A DNA stretch of 64,000 nucleotides from Plutella xylostella (Eukaryota > Arthropoda > Insecta > Lepidoptera > Plutellidae), in contig NC_064009.1 of assembly GCF_932276165.1 (NCBI RefSeq), positions 9,300,001 to 9,364,000 of the forward strand. Reading direction: 5' to 3'. Under the pieces are notes generated by a model. It was not told where the DNA came from, made no database searches, and saw only the letters and a program-made list of their open reading frames with translations. Every line of letters starts with the position of its first letter. Position 1 is the stretch's first letter. The position numbers were made by a program, and so were the translations under genes. Below, piece after piece: positions 28,255-41,582 of this stretch.

Positions 28255-31200
28255 CGTTTGATAAGGGAATCTAAGGAGATTGATATTCACTTTGATCTGT
28301 AATCCCAGATTACATTATGGGAGAAGCACGCACTAATCTAGGTACAAAGCGCCATTAGCCATCCTAGATTTCGGGCCATGTAGTAATCTTAGTAACAAGA
28401 GTTAGGCCAATCACATTATTTTTCAGTTGGTATTTAAATGCAGACAAAGGTTCTTAAATAGATATGAATTGCATGTTCCTAAGAAATTACAGGCGTGTTT
28501 ATGACTGTTTTGTTATAATTATAATGTAACACGTAGTACCACTAGACAATGCCTGGGGGCACGGAGGCACTAAAGATTGAAAGCGAGCCCGCGCCTAAGT
28601 AAATTAAAAAGAGGCCGAAAATCGTATTCGCTTTGAATACAAATACTCTATTCAAGGCTATTTCAATCTGTTTCTTAATGAAGACTGCGCTGTTACAGTT
28701 TTTACTCGAATTAATTTTATTTCCCGCCTGTTCTATCTTATTTATGGCGGAGAAACGTTTTTTTTTTCTACAGCACCTTGTTTTTTTGTGTAACTGGCCA
28801 GGTATTATAAAGCTGCCGCGCACTCTGGGAATTCAAATGTTACAATAATGAAAAGTCAATAGTGTTTCCCAATTATGATAATTAATTGAGTATTTTATGC
28901 GTACGCTGTAATTTTAACTTTTAATCACACCGCGAAATACAAATATTACTCCTTATTTATACTAATAAATTACCTAATTGAATAATATTAATTAATTGCA
29001 CTAATAAAATGTTCGTTTACTAGTGTTTACATACTTAATCAATTATAAATATTATCAATCACTAGGTAATCACTATATTCGTATTAGATTTACTAAAAAC
29101 ATAATACTATATTATATTAAAAGAAGTTAGATAGTTTCTTAACTTTTTTCTTCTTTATTCCGTTCTTTTCTTCCTTATTCCGACATTACTTATAATATAA
29201 TAACATTAAAAATATAAGACACCTACAAATATGGCTTTCGACAAATTGATGGGCGATATTAGAATTCATACGAGGCTAACGAGCAAGCCAAAAGCGTTAT
29301 TACGGCCATCATCATAAAGGCGTAATTGCTGTGCGTCAATCACATTAGCTCACCAATATTGCGTGAGGTTAATCAAAATGGCTTCCAGACATAAAGCTAA
29401 TGAGAGTAGGCTGCGGCCGTTTCTAGTATTTTCAGATGGAGTTAAGTACAATAATGCCACGTACTCTTACGGTGATGGAAAACATCGTGAGGAAACCTGC
29501 ACATCTAGATTCTAGATGTGTATCGTAAGTGCATTGTACTTATCCCAAAACGGCGATATCGGTCGCAACCTATCACATGAGTACAAATGTGCTGCGAAAA
29601 GTGGATGGCTCACTTGTGAGCCACCTCTGACTATATACCCCTTCGGAGATGCAATTATATGCAATTACAGTCGTGATTGCATATCTATATGTTTGATTAT
29701 GACATTTTTTTAAATGCATCAATCTTAACGACGAATCTTTTTTTTATTACTTACTTACGAGAATTTGAAAAGTTCCACCTGCTATTGCCATGTGCTATGT
29801 CACTGGAACTTTTTCATTGCTCGCGAGTGTAGGTAATAGTTATAATAAAATTAACGATTAAAACATAATACTTAGACATCATTAAATTGTTGGTATAATA
29901 TACTCTTGTATATCTGAATGTCTCTATAAAAAATACTTTACTTCGAAAGTGATCCCCCGGAGACCGAGAAAACTTGGCTTCCTAATATACGTCTAATAGG
30001 CAACAAAACAACTTCAAAATCATCAGTTTGTCAAAGGATCATACTTAAACAGTTTAGCGCTCTTACAAAACAACTTTTTCACTTTATCGTATTATACAAT
30101 TAGTCATCCAAATATGTTAGACTGCTACTAGTTACCATGTTATTTTCAAATCAATTATTTACGTAGAAAAAGTCTGTACGAATGCTGTATTATGCATGGT
30201 AGCGTTTCTTTCGGTATTGATTTCGTTTTAATACAAAAATGCGTCTGTTAATACTTGTAAAGTATTTAGTAGTAAAATTGAGGTGTCTGGTTAAATATTT
30301 AGTAAAACTGTCCTTTAAGATAGTATGAAATATAGAGCGGAACTATCACTTTAACATGACAGGAAAAATGAAACCAGCTAGTTAAAATGATGATTCAAAT
30401 CTCAGTAACAGAATTATCTCATACGAATTAACGAACAAAGAACAAAATGAGTTTTCCAAATTCAAAATTAAACTTCAATCAAATCGTAAAGGAATGTATA
30501 AGTTGGCAGTAATGGGACAAGTTACGTTCAGCGGGTTCCGCAGCCGAAGCACCCTTACAGGGTTCAATCTGAGCGGAATGGATCTCATAAAGATTGCTTT
30601 TAATTAAGATACAAGCGATAGAATTACTTTGTCGTGATTTCCAGAAATTTCGCAATGGTAAAGTGGGGAAGAACATATTATTATTATTTTGTTTTTATTT
30701 CATTGTCAGCATAAATATTACATAAAAAATAATGTGGCAAAATGTTCGTTGACATTGTAATTATAAGTTCGGATATAAAATTATGAATAATACCAATCCC
30801 TTATAACACTTGATAAAGTTCATTTAACTTTGAATGCTCGTGAAAAATATAAAACCGACCGTAGGTTTGACACTGGCGCACAGGACAAAATAGAAAAAAA
30901 ACTAGATGTTTTTGTAAACAGAATTCCGTTTTTAAATATTCAACAATAAATCGCGGGGAGTGTCACAGCCATCTCGACTTATGACAGGAACACTGAAAAA
31001 GCATTGCGCAGCCGCTATCAATATTAATATGTTGAGTTTACCTATGTTTATTTATATCCAAAGAGAATACATAAGTCTGCTTTCATATAATATTGTGAAT
31101 AGTCTTATTGATAAGATAACGAATACGTACTTTCATATAGGTTTTATGGTTTAAGCATTTTACAGGTAAGTAATATATTTTTGAAAAGTCTTTCAGCCAT

Positions 31201-31988
31201 GTTTTATTTGCATACACCGTATGAAGATAAATAAAAAAATCCTTACAGCAAATGATCACCCTTCAAAACATCCTTAACAATTACAACATTGTTAACGACT
31301 TTCGGACAGAGCGTTTAGAGTTAAAATTCTTACCAAACCATTCTCACACACAAGGTACAGCTTTACCGGCAGTGTTCTTACGACGGGCGCATTTCAGTAA
31401 TGAAGCCGGTACCTCGACATTTTCCAGTCGGCTGGTGCGGCACAAAACGGCTGCGAATACTGTGTTTCTTTCTAAGTTTCGTTATAAACACGCATTAGGA
31501 GCGTAGACTAAGATTACTGAAATGGAAACTTTTAAAGACTGAATTAAACGCGTGTGGGATGATTTGAGGGAAGCTGCCTTTGTTGTATTCGTAGCTAAGG
31601 GGTCATAAGAATGATTGAGAGGTTTTCGAAGAAAAAACTGACAGAAAAACATGTTTATGTAGCGTTATTTTTGAAAGTTCATTTATGAGACGACTGTGGT
31701 TTTCTCTATTGGATTTAGAAGTAAACACAACCTAATACTTCTAAAGAGTTAATAAATAAGGTAGTATATGTCCAAAACAAAGACAAGCACTTGAGTATAA
31801 AACTGAAACATTTGAATCACTTTTCATAAACGCTCTTGGAGTAAATAAGCAGACGATGCGAGCTTCGGGAAACTGTTTACTCGAATTATTTACTCGCGAG
31901 CGTAGCCTGCACACTATCGGCAACAAAAATGGGCTCACGGATAGAACAAATAGTGGATTGCACGTGACAAATGTAAGGTGCATAGTCT
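28255..31988. other. Long noncoding stretch
   Basis: No gene is visible. A less AT-rich segment at 29220-29420 has many TAAT/ATTA cores (GGCGTAATTGCTGTGCGTCA, CACATTAGCTCACC) and could be regulatory. A palindrome GTGCACATC-like junction (CACATCTAGATTCTAGATGTG, 29500-29520) is short. The remainder is AT-rich with chance frames. Confidence 0.35.
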
Positions 31989-31990
31989 GG

Positions 31991-32116
31991 AGGGTTACTC
32001 TATACTGACGAAAAACGAACGAAAGAGCGGGCAATCGGCACGTTAAATACAACGAGATAGGGTCGTGGCTCGCGCAACAGAGCTCCGAAACTCCGTTTTT
32101 CGTCTTATAGAGTGAC
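31991..32116 (+). mobile_element. GGTCACTCTATA MITE, copy 4
   Basis: It begins GAGGGTTACTCTATACTGAC and ends GTCTTATAGAGTGACC, and keeps GGGCAATCGGCACGT, ATACAACGAG, CGTGGCTCGCGC and CTCCGAAACTC. It is the closest relative of copy 1. Confidence 0.78.
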
Positions 32117-32782
32117 CCCCCTGTCCTCGGAATAACATTTCGTTCGGCGCCGCACAGTGTAATGTTTCAAATAAAAATAATATTTTGACTCGGAGTTTCC
32201 GAGCGTTGAATGTAGATGGCGCTAAGAGCATCCGACATAGAGACCTTACACCGGCTGAATAATAAAATGGCGGATTAGACTGTCGTAGAGGACATATTCG
32301 TATGATCTGGTATAAATTTATATTTTATGCTGCAGTTTCACGCTCTGAATTCAAGTTTTACAGAACAGAATGGCGTCCACATCGTGAATATCGTGATAGG
32401 ATGACGACGAAAAATACCAAAAAGTATCTGTGTAGTTAGCCTATTTCACTTAAGTAGGGTCCTCAGACCTCATACCAGAAGTGATGTTGAGGTATTTAAA
32501 TTTATGATCTCCGACAGACATAAAAAGAGAACGTCTCTTTTAACTTTGGAAACAATTAGGAAAACCAAGACGATGTAATTTGGGGTTTCAGTGAAAAATG
32601 TGGCGGCGCGACTGGGTTTTATGGGCGGCATAAACGTACCGGGTTTTTCTCAGTGTTTTTATGGACATAATAATGTTGAGCGTACGTAGTCCGAATAACT
32701 GAAATCTGACTCTATGATGTTCAATTTTAAACCTTACAGCATAGAAGATAAGAATTTATGAACACCTAACGTGTCAATCAAT

Positions 32783-33086
32783 AATAATTAAAAAAATTAA
32801 AAAACCGACTTCAAAAAACCACTAAAATGTAAGAAATAATTTAAGGTTTACACAAATTCTACTCGTATGTGACAGTACAAATATACCTAAGCAGGAACTG
32901 TTCTCTTTTGATGTTGGTGCGGTGACAAAGTAATCTGAAGAAATATGGCACCAACTTCAAAAAGAACAGTTCCTGCTTAGGTATATTTGTACTGTCACAT
33001 ACGAGTAGAATTTGTGTAAACCTTAAATTATTTCTTACATTTTAGTGGTTTTTTGAAGTCGGTTTTTTAATTTTTTTAATTATTAT
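32783..33086. mobile_element. Near-perfect ~138-bp-arm palindrome
   Basis: Arms 32783-32920 and 32948-33086 are almost identical reverse complements around a 27-nt loop. They contain AAAAACCGACTTCAAAAAAC / GTTTTTTGAAGTCGGTTTTT and CAAATATACCTAAGCAGGAA and its complement. The few mismatches are near the loop. The AAGTCGGTT end motif recurs at 33560-33576, so this is the inverted terminal part of a larger dispersed repeat. A transcript would form a long double-stranded hairpin. Confidence 0.85.
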
Positions 33087-33580
33087 TTTATTTATAGTTT
33101 TTAGTTTATTTGCAATATTTTTCAATCAAAAGTAAGGTGCAAATGATACCAAAAAGTCTTACTAATCAATACGAATCATTCAAGCCTAAACACGAAGTAG
33201 TTGCTATATACCGTTGAGGAGTTCCCCTGACTGCCTTCCGTTTCCATCATCAGATCAGCTCAAGGTCACCATCATATTTTTTTGTTATAAGAACTATATT
33301 TACATTCTTAATTTCATAAGAATCGGTTAATATGTGCCCAAAATGGAAATTCATACCCTGTTTTTACCCCTTTACCCACCCTTGGGGGTGAGATAAAATT
33401 CTGAAAAAAAAATGGGACCACCTGGGAGCTCAACCCAATACAACAAAAAAAGAATTTTCAAAATCGGTCCATAAACGGCGGAGTAATCGGTGAACATACA
33501 TAAAAAAAAATATATAAAAAAAAAAAAAGATCCCGACGAATTGAGAACCTCCTCCTTTTTTTTGAAGTCGGTTAAAAATG
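33087..33580 (+). repeat. Dispersed lepidopteran repeat ending TTTTGAAGTCGGTT
   Basis: The body contains ATGTGCCCAAAATGG, CCCACCCTTGGGGGTGAG and GGCGGAGTAATCGGTGAACA, then an A-rich tract, CGACGAATTGAGAACCTCCT and TTTTTTTTGAAGTCGGTTAA. I recognise this order as a very common repeat in moths and butterflies. It shares its end motif with the adjacent palindrome and probably forms one composite element with it. Confidence 0.6.
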
Positions 33581-35920
33581 AATATTATTGTTGCGTGTAT
33601 CTTTGTAAAATTACCTATATAATAGACAGCGTAATAATAGCTGCCAAATAATTATGAATAAAAGATAAGCAACATTAATCAAAGCCGTTGCAAACATTTT
33701 CCATAATCCGCCTACGTCGTTCTGGGAACCAAAAAGGATAGGCTTAAAGAGTTCCAACCACGATTAGCACTGGCTGAATTAATTAGTGCTCCGACCTCTT
33801 TATACGGTATTTTAAAAAGAAATCGCCTGTTCACTTATTGTTAAAAGATTTATGAATTTTAAAAACAAAGATGGAATGAAGAAAGTTACAGTTACATAAA
33901 TTTTGGCGATCAAGCAAAAGATTGATGGCAGGTTCTCCTAGGTAACTTTGAACTTGAACTGATCGAAACGAAGCTTTTGGTTTAGATATAGGTAAGTTTC
34001 AATTATTCATGTTCTGCCTATAAATTAAATTTTGATTCTTCAGTCTATGATGCAACATAATAATTATTTATTTTCATTTTACCCTTTAATGATGACTTGT
34101 TTATAACGGTGTAGATAATAATATTGCTCTACAATCAAATTAAAGACTCAACCTACCTTAACCTATTCTGCGTTTTAAGTCTGGGCAGTTAATATGACCT
34201 AAGCAATGATTTAGTATTTGTATTTCACGTTGGATAACAACCTTCTTGTAGTAAACTAGCGCGGATCACGCCAGGTTTAGGTGGGTACTTACAAAATGGC
34301 GTCGGACACGAAGTTTGATATACAGGGTGTTGCAACAATGGTGAAGCCAAAAGGAGGTCAGACAAATTATCGACTTATATTTGGCGTTTTATGACAAAAA
34401 TATATATTTTTAGTTGAGCTTTTAGTTTTTGAACAATTGAATAAAGAGATTTTAATAATTGAATTGATAAAGTCATGTTCATCGTTAACAAATAAATGTC
34501 ACAATATTTTTAACGCATACATTTGTTTTGTTTTAATTTGAATGAGCGAATGGTGTTATTTTTGTATTTTAAATGAATTCATTCAGACGTAGCTACATAA
34601 TAATATGAATGAATTCAATATCAACAACTATAAATAAAATTTAACATAAAAATATCCTTGTATACCTTCAAACTCCGTATTTCGAAATGAAGGCAAAAGC
34701 GGGTCCGTTTCACACATAACTACAATACAACCACGATTAAAACCGGTCTCAGAAGTTCCATACTTCAACACTTCTTTACTCCTCCTACGCATACTAACGC
34801 TGTTACAAATCCTAAAGTTTAAAAGAATTTAAAGTAGCTTTAACTTGTCTTAACTTGGAGCTGAAACTTGAATATCCAAGAAAATGTACACTTTAGTGAT
34901 GTTCTGCTCCACTGAAACGTTTATAAGTTTTGTCTCTGAATCGAGTAAAATATTCTTTTTGTACATAGTTGAAATAATAGTTGTGTCATCACAACCCATC
35001 ACACGTCTCCTTCCAATGAAAAATGGTTTTAGGCTTAGTCCTCCACGATTGGCTGGTCTTAGCTTTCCGATCATACATAATAAATAGGAGATGAAGAAAT
35101 ATGAAAAAAAGTGAAGAAATTTCTAAATAAGTGAACTACGGCCGAATAATTATTCAAAAGAAATAATAATATGAAATTTGAATCAAATTTAGCACTTATC
35201 TGGCGCGCACTCTACCTAAAGTCTGTTTTTTAAACTCTGTTTTTTTCTTGTCGCAAAATTTGACAGCCAACCCCAGCACTAGACAGCGCCAAACTCCGAA
35301 CAACACAGAACAGCAATTTTAATCCATAGTCACATATTCTGAGGCGACAACGAGGCCGCGTTTGGAAGCATTAAAACTCTCAGCTGAAGGCCCTTTGTGA
35401 CTCTCTAGAAACTTCGATAAATACGCAACAACAGAAAATGCTTCCAATTTAGAATTTTGATTTATTTTCTATCGCTAGATTCGTAGATCTTAACAAATCA
35501 ATCAAATGTCAATAAATAATTTATTTTCACTATAGTGTTGTGTAAAATGGAATTTCACAATGGAACATTTAATACTTTTAACGAATAGAATATTCACAGC
35601 CAAGAAACCATTTTAAGTATGATTATTTAATAATTCTGTTGAATATGCAAAACTTATTAGAAAAAAAAACGATTACACCAAACTTTTTTTGCCATTAAGT
35701 CAAGGAAGACAGAATTCGTGCAAGGAATCTCAAATTTTAATGCCAAGTCCCCGCCATAGCACTTACAGGTATGAAAACACTTTTAATTAAGAAGGTTATT
35801 CAAAAAGTTCCGAATAAGGAAAACCTTGACATGAATAAGAGGGTAGAATATTGTAAATTCATGTCGAGAAAGAGATGCAAAAATTGTACACTCATTATTT
35901 TAAAACTGGGGGCATTGCTA
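33581..35920. other. Noncoding AT-rich stretch
   Basis: A short ACAGGGTGTTGCAACA motif at 34323-34338 is the terminus of the repeat family also seen at 56.6 and 62.3 kb. An overlapping pair of frames at 34850-35087 has no domain. Nothing else is supported. Confidence 0.35.
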
Positions 35921-36047
35921 GTTTAGCCGGTTTCCACACGTTCTACGTGTAAGGGGTATGTAGTCATTTGTGTTCGATACCCATATTACAGGCTCTGTCT
36001 AGTTTGGGGTCGGGTGGCCGTGTGTGAGATGTCCCCACATATTATTA
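35921..36047 (+). mobile_element. SINE 3' body fragment
   Basis: It contains CGATACCCATATTACAGGCT, CTGTCTAGTTTGGGGTCG and GGCCGTGTGTGAGATGTCCC followed by CACATATTATTATTATT. The same body is in the full copy at 53978-54230 and the fragment at 51949-52081. The tRNA-like head is missing. Confidence 0.7.
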
Positions 36048-39000
36048 TTATTCATTCCAGGAAAACACAATTTATGAATTTAAATAGAATAATAGTCGTA
36101 ACAATCATTCATGAAAATACTCGTTGATGATAAGAGGCTTTACACCACCATCGCTCTCGAAGCGAAATTTTCATCGAACTACAACGCATAACGTTTCAAA
36201 CAGTAATTGCAGTGACTCCGATTTCAACTAAACACAGCAAATAGCTGAACATCACATTAGAGTTCACGCTAAAAGCTATTGTAAACGGACATTTTCCACA
36301 AACACCTCTTGTGGGACATTCCGAAAGTAATTCGGCAATAACCAGGAGAACTGTCTCAAACAACGGTAATGTTAATTCACAAGCACCGACGTGTCTGGAT
36401 GCACCATACCTGTTTCTGAACGCAAATGAAGAAATTTAAACTACCTACTGAAAGCAAACTGAATACGATGGGTACCCAGGAACTATTACTTGTCTGTCTA
36501 TTTTCCCCCTGGGTCTAAAAAGTTAGGTTTTGCTCGGTTTTATATGTGTGTTTGTGTGTCGGTCTGTGTCCAGGTCATTCATTGATTGGAAACTTAATCG
36601 AGCTACAATCTGTTTATAATGTGAAGTACACAAGTACTAATTACAGCAACATAATTTGTCAGTGAAGTTGATATTTCAGTTTACATTCCAGTTGAACATA
36701 AGTTCCTCGGTGGGTGCTAAACAATAAATACAGGCGGCGCGCTAAGTATGCGAGGAATTTCATTCTCCGAGGTTAAATTTCGAACGGTTTCGCGGCGCTA
36801 CTGAGATTGTTGTGATTTTGTGTTGTTCCTAATTTGAATTTTTAGTTTCTTCTTTTCCTTTGTGCTTCGATATTTGAAACACAAAAGTTAATCAAATGTA
36901 CAACAGTCCGATACTGTTCCATTTTCACCCGAACCACAATCATAATAATTTTCATTAACAATTCAGACACTTTCAACTTTGAACCCTTTTGTCTTTGTTT
37001 CGCCGGAGTCGGAAGTGTAGAGTTTACGACTGTACATTATCTTGTCTGACGAAATATCACATCGGATCAAAGTTGGTCTGACTTGTCTGTGGTTTCGTTC
37101 CGCGATCTAGTTAAATGTTTAGCTTTCCAACTTCGGCGATATTTGAACAATTTTCGGGTTTATCGATATGCATGATTTCTTTTTTTTTGCGGGAAACACG
37201 AAAGATAAGATATTATTTACTTATTATCTCTTTCACATGGTATGGCATTGCAGGTACGAACTTAAATGAGTACTAAAACCTGTAGTAATAATCACTTAGA
37301 CAGTAGAAATACTCGCTTATTTCCTTGATCAGCTTTCATAATCAGTGTAAGAGTTGAATCTGTCTTGTACTGTACATAGTTCCAAAGCTGCCTGGCCCAT
37401 TGCCAACAATAGTGGTTCAACTCGACAAATTGAACCATTCATTTCACGTCTTAGTTTATCTTTAATATCTTTGTAATGATTTATTCTCATAAGGAAGCTA
37501 AACTCCTCTCGAATAAAAATTAAATAAATTATGTTATTTGAAACATTAGCCAACAATGATCCAAGAAACTGTACACTGAATAGAGTCACTTCATCTTAAT
37601 AGAAAGCCTAACCTAACATAACAGCTCTCATTCTTCCATTTGGGAATTGGTTTACCTTTAATTCATCTGAGCCCCACTCACACATCTCACAATGATTGTT
37701 GCCATATTGGACTATGAAAATAAACTTCATGGATATGAAATAATTGCTGTAAAACGAGTTCACTGGAGCAAATGGTACGTACATTAAGGAAAGAAGAATA
37801 AACTACAAACGTAACTAAAAATGCTTCACACTAGTCGGAAGACAAAAGTCCAAAAAAAATCAGCTACAATTATTTAAATCACTGCTGCACTCCCACACAG
37901 TGGCCGAAAGCAACGAATTAAATTAATTACGTGAAAAATCACAAAAGCTGCGTTGCCAACGTAAGAAACAAAAAACTACTCGGCGGTAAATGCGAACCCA
38001 TTAATTTCTAGTGTTGGCTGCCCTGCGTCCGATCACAGAGTAGACAACAGTACATGGGGTGCGCGACCGCGCATTAATTTAGACTCACACACAACATAAA
38101 TAGAACTCAAAATTGTTTGCCTAGTATTTGACATAAGCGATGGCTTCTGATTCCACAATATGATTACTTGTATTTATTATAATTTACATGTAAATATTGC
38201 AGGGATAGAATAACAAAAGGAAATATCATACATAGGAATAATGGTAGAGGTATTACTGAATGAGGCTTGCTTTGAAAGTGAATAATATTATATATAAGAA
38301 TTTTGTGCTATGTATCTAGAATACCGTCTTAGATTGGGTATGTCACTTTATATCAAGCAGCTAGGTAAACAATGCACACTGATGAAAAGTCGTCTGAGCA
38401 AACATCGACTTTGACAAGCCAATGAATTATGCATTTTATTTAAATAGCAATAGGGGGCAAAGAACCAGTTCTCGGCAAGGGTGGAACCGCTGATATATTT
38501 GAAACTTAACCGCTATGACACTATCAAGATTAAGGTGGAGTTTTTACTAAAAATTCAATGAATATTCAGTTGTTTATAAATTACCGCTAGCGAATTGTTT
38601 CTAATGCCGAGTGAACATAAAAAAAATATAATTATATTATATTGCATTAAGTATAAAATAAACATACAGGCAATTAGTGCCTTGCCCATCACTACATTGG
38701 GACAAAACACTAAACATAGGTGAGGCGTCAGTGTTTAGGGTTGTGTTTATTTTCTAAGCACGTCGTCACAAAGTCTAGACTAACCATTAATTAGGCCCAA
38801 CCCTAGAGTGCCCTAGATTTAACGTCCAAATGTCAACAGTATGAAATATAGGATGTTCTCAAATATCGCATAATGAGGGGGCCCAGTGATGCGTCATCGA
38901 AAGCAAACACACATGCACTGCACATTATCGGGGCACAAAAGCAGGTATTTTACGATCGTATTATGGCACACACAGGGTGCAGTTTTATCAGTCATATTCC

Positions 39001-39108
39001 CGTAAGCACCCATCCGTGAAACTGATAAAATTTTATTATGAGATTAACTCAGAAAAGTATAAAAGACTTAACCCAAATCTTGCGTAAGTTTATGGCCACT
39101 AATCTAGG
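36048..39108. other. Noncoding stretch
   Basis: No exon is recognised. A short dispersed-repeat fragment lies at 38655-38720 (AAACATACAGGCAATTAGTG, CATCACTACATTGGGAC). Confidence 0.35.
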
Positions 39109-39762
39109 TATATATGTCACAGGCAACTGGTTTAATCTCCTGTTTGATTGAACCACTAGCCCGTTCATTGGATGGCGCTATTCAGTTGTATGACTAAAGG
39201 ACAACTCGTCAAGTCGTTGATAGTAACGTTCGACGTCTTGACTGAACGTCATTCAGCGAAGTCGTTGAATGGGATATAGTATAGCAACTTTGTAATGTCT
39301 GGTTAGGGTGAACATCACCAGACAAGAGTCAACAAAAAGGTTATGTTACAAAGCTCTTATCTCACAAATTAACTAAACAATAACAATAAACGTACCTTCA
39401 TATTGTTGTTCATAATTATCCAGTTTCGCCACTTTTTTTCTTTGAAACTATCCACCCGCGGCGTAATAATAGGTAAATCCATGTTGTCACACTATTTTAA
39501 CACAAATAACGCACTTTAAAGCTAATTTATTTGCAAAAAACTAACAATATAGGTGCTTTTTGTGTCAGCTGTTAACTGTTAGACGCCATATTTGTTTTAT
39601 TCACCACCTGACTGATTTTAAGTCAGCTAACTAGTTGGACGTTTTGTGAAGCTTGTACAATCAACGTTCGGCCTAGTCATACAACTGAACAGCGCCATCC
39701 AATGAACGGGCTAGTGGTTCAATCAAACAGGAGATTAAACCAGTTGCCTGCGACATATATAA
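39109..39762. mobile_element. 654-bp element with ~95-bp inverted terminal repeats
   Basis: The left arm (39109-39205) and the right arm (39665-39762) are inverted repeats of high identity, with TATATATGTCACAGGCAACT, TTTAATCTCCTGTTTGATTG, CATTGGATGGCGCTATTCAG and TTGTATGACTA on the left. The core is not repetitive and holds what looks like a promoter, leader, ATG and 29-codon exon on the minus strand, ending in a splice donor. Terminal TATATA prevents a clear call of target duplication. It may be a deletion derivative of a transposon that kept its first exon. Confidence 0.75.
39396..39482 (-). CDS. 29-codon first-exon-like ORF inside the inverted-repeat element
   Basis: After GTGTGACAAC an ATG at 39482-39480 starts MDLPIITPRVDSF, then KEKKWRNWIIMNNNMK, running into AAG|GTACG, an acceptable splice donor at 39395-39394. 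The upstream ~100 nt resemble an insect leader. The peptide has no domain I recognise. It may be exon 1 of the parent transposase, or a captured host exon. Confidence 0.35.
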
Positions 39763-41428
39763 TTAAACGAATTTGTAATATGTCTTCTACGAGCGAAAGA
39801 TACAAAGATAATATGGCAATTAGACCTGCTGTAACTAATATACTAACTAACTTTATAAAAAATAGGAACCCTAGCTCCCTACCTATGTTTGCTAGCTGCG
39901 GTCTGTAAAGTCTACCTGGCTCAAAGAGACAAATAGGTGGACTTATCGCATGGAGCGCTGACCTCGGGTTCATCGGTAGGCCATTTATTCCAGGATAACT
40001 TGGAAGACGTTATTCTTATACGAGGATGTTATGCCCGGACTCTGTTAGTCATATTTAAAAAAAAAACACTACTTACTCCATTACCTGCCAAATACTAGAA
40101 TTTTATAAAATATTGATATTCATTAAAGATATTCATTTTTGTAATTTACCAATACAAATTGGGAAAGCTTCTGTGAACGAATATCAAAGTTCCTGGGTTC
40201 GAAAAGATGGAAATATAGTTCTTAGATTGGAAGTAATAGAATAGAGCTTTAACGTAAAGTGCAACTGTCTATATTAGGTAGGTACTTATTGAGATGCAAA
40301 GTATACCGATGCAAGCCAAACCACTCTAAAACACAAGCAAACAATTAAACGTAGTTATTTAACAGCTTACCCATACAAGGTTCCCTAATAACAGAATCTT
40401 GTATGCTGTATGAGGACTCTTCAATTAAAGCTGTTTGTTTCGACTATTGCCCAACACTCGCTTGGAAGCCGTCCAATACTGCTGCACATCACTAAAGCCC
40501 TCCCAAATGTTGCTATCACCGCTTTAGAATAACAGTCCAAAGGCCCGTGGTGGGTGTTTATGAAACGCCAGCGCTACAGTCCCGCCCACCTTATGTATTA
40601 AAACCACTGGAGTTAATAGAAGGAGAAATTTGTGAGCGCATCCCCTTGCTTCTAGAAGGTATGTTTTGTTAGTTGGTCTTTATGTTTAGGAATTTATGGT
40701 TAGGTTTTCATGACTATAATCCTTTGTTTCTTTGTTTATCGAGAATCTTTTTGGTACGAGAGTTGTGCCTCAGACAAATAAAAAAGGTTGATTAAAAAAC
40801 AGCAATGAAATAAAATAAACAATGCGCTGATACAACAGAGTTAACGTTATTCTTTTGTTTTAAATAGGTACCTACTTACCTACTGTTTTGCGCGCAATCC
40901 ACAGGGAATAATAACGGTAGACTATCACCCCGTCTACCGAATTCAAATTAAATTGTCAAAAAACGACCGAACGGGCGGCAAAAAGCGCGAAACACAGAAT
41001 TCACATTAACTGCCACGGAGACAAGTTGGAATTTCATTTCAATTATCCAAGCCGACTTAGGGAAGTGAATTTAAATGGTGGATGTTACCCATTTACTTAA
41101 TCCGCGTTTTCTTTACGAAGCGCAATCTGAGCGGGAGTGATCCGCGGGGTCATTCCACTGACGGGATTAGATTCGGGTTTCGGTCGACGAATTTCGTCTT
41201 GAGCTTGGATTAAATTATGTAGATACCGGATTTTTACCTGAATATTGCGTTCAAAAATAAATATATTTAGTTACTACGCTATTAATGCTACTTCTAAATT
41301 ATGAAGTAATGTTTTGTACTCTATTTAAGTTTAATTCTGTCCATATTTTTTATTGTATGTTTATTGTATACAATAAAGCGTACAAATATATAAATAATAT
41401 TCGTAGATATAGTTAAATCTTTCGTTTA
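39763..41428. other. Noncoding stretch with one old repeat
   Basis: The portion 39897-40035 (AAAGTCTACCTGGCTCAAAG, AGGTGGACTTATCGCATGG) reads like a dispersed repeat. A frame at 39702-39908 starts in the element arm and is probably fortuitous. The rest shows nothing. Confidence 0.35.
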
Positions 41429-41582
41429 AAGCCGCGTACACACCGGACCAACGAACGCCCAACGAACGCCAACGGTTATCCCAACGATGGATATTTATCA
41501 TACAAAATACAGGGCAGATTGCAGCAACGAAGCCCACGAAATCCGTTCGTTGGCCTTCGTTGGGCCGGTCTGTACGCAGCTT
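41429..41582. mobile_element. 154-bp MITE, AAGCCGCGTACACACCGG ends
   Basis: AAGCCGCGTACACACCGGAC on the left and GGCCGGTCTGTACGCAGCTT on the right are inverted repeats, followed inward by CCAACGAACGCC / TTCGTTGG blocks. There is no protein coding. It is a typical lepidopteran short foldback. Confidence 0.75.
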
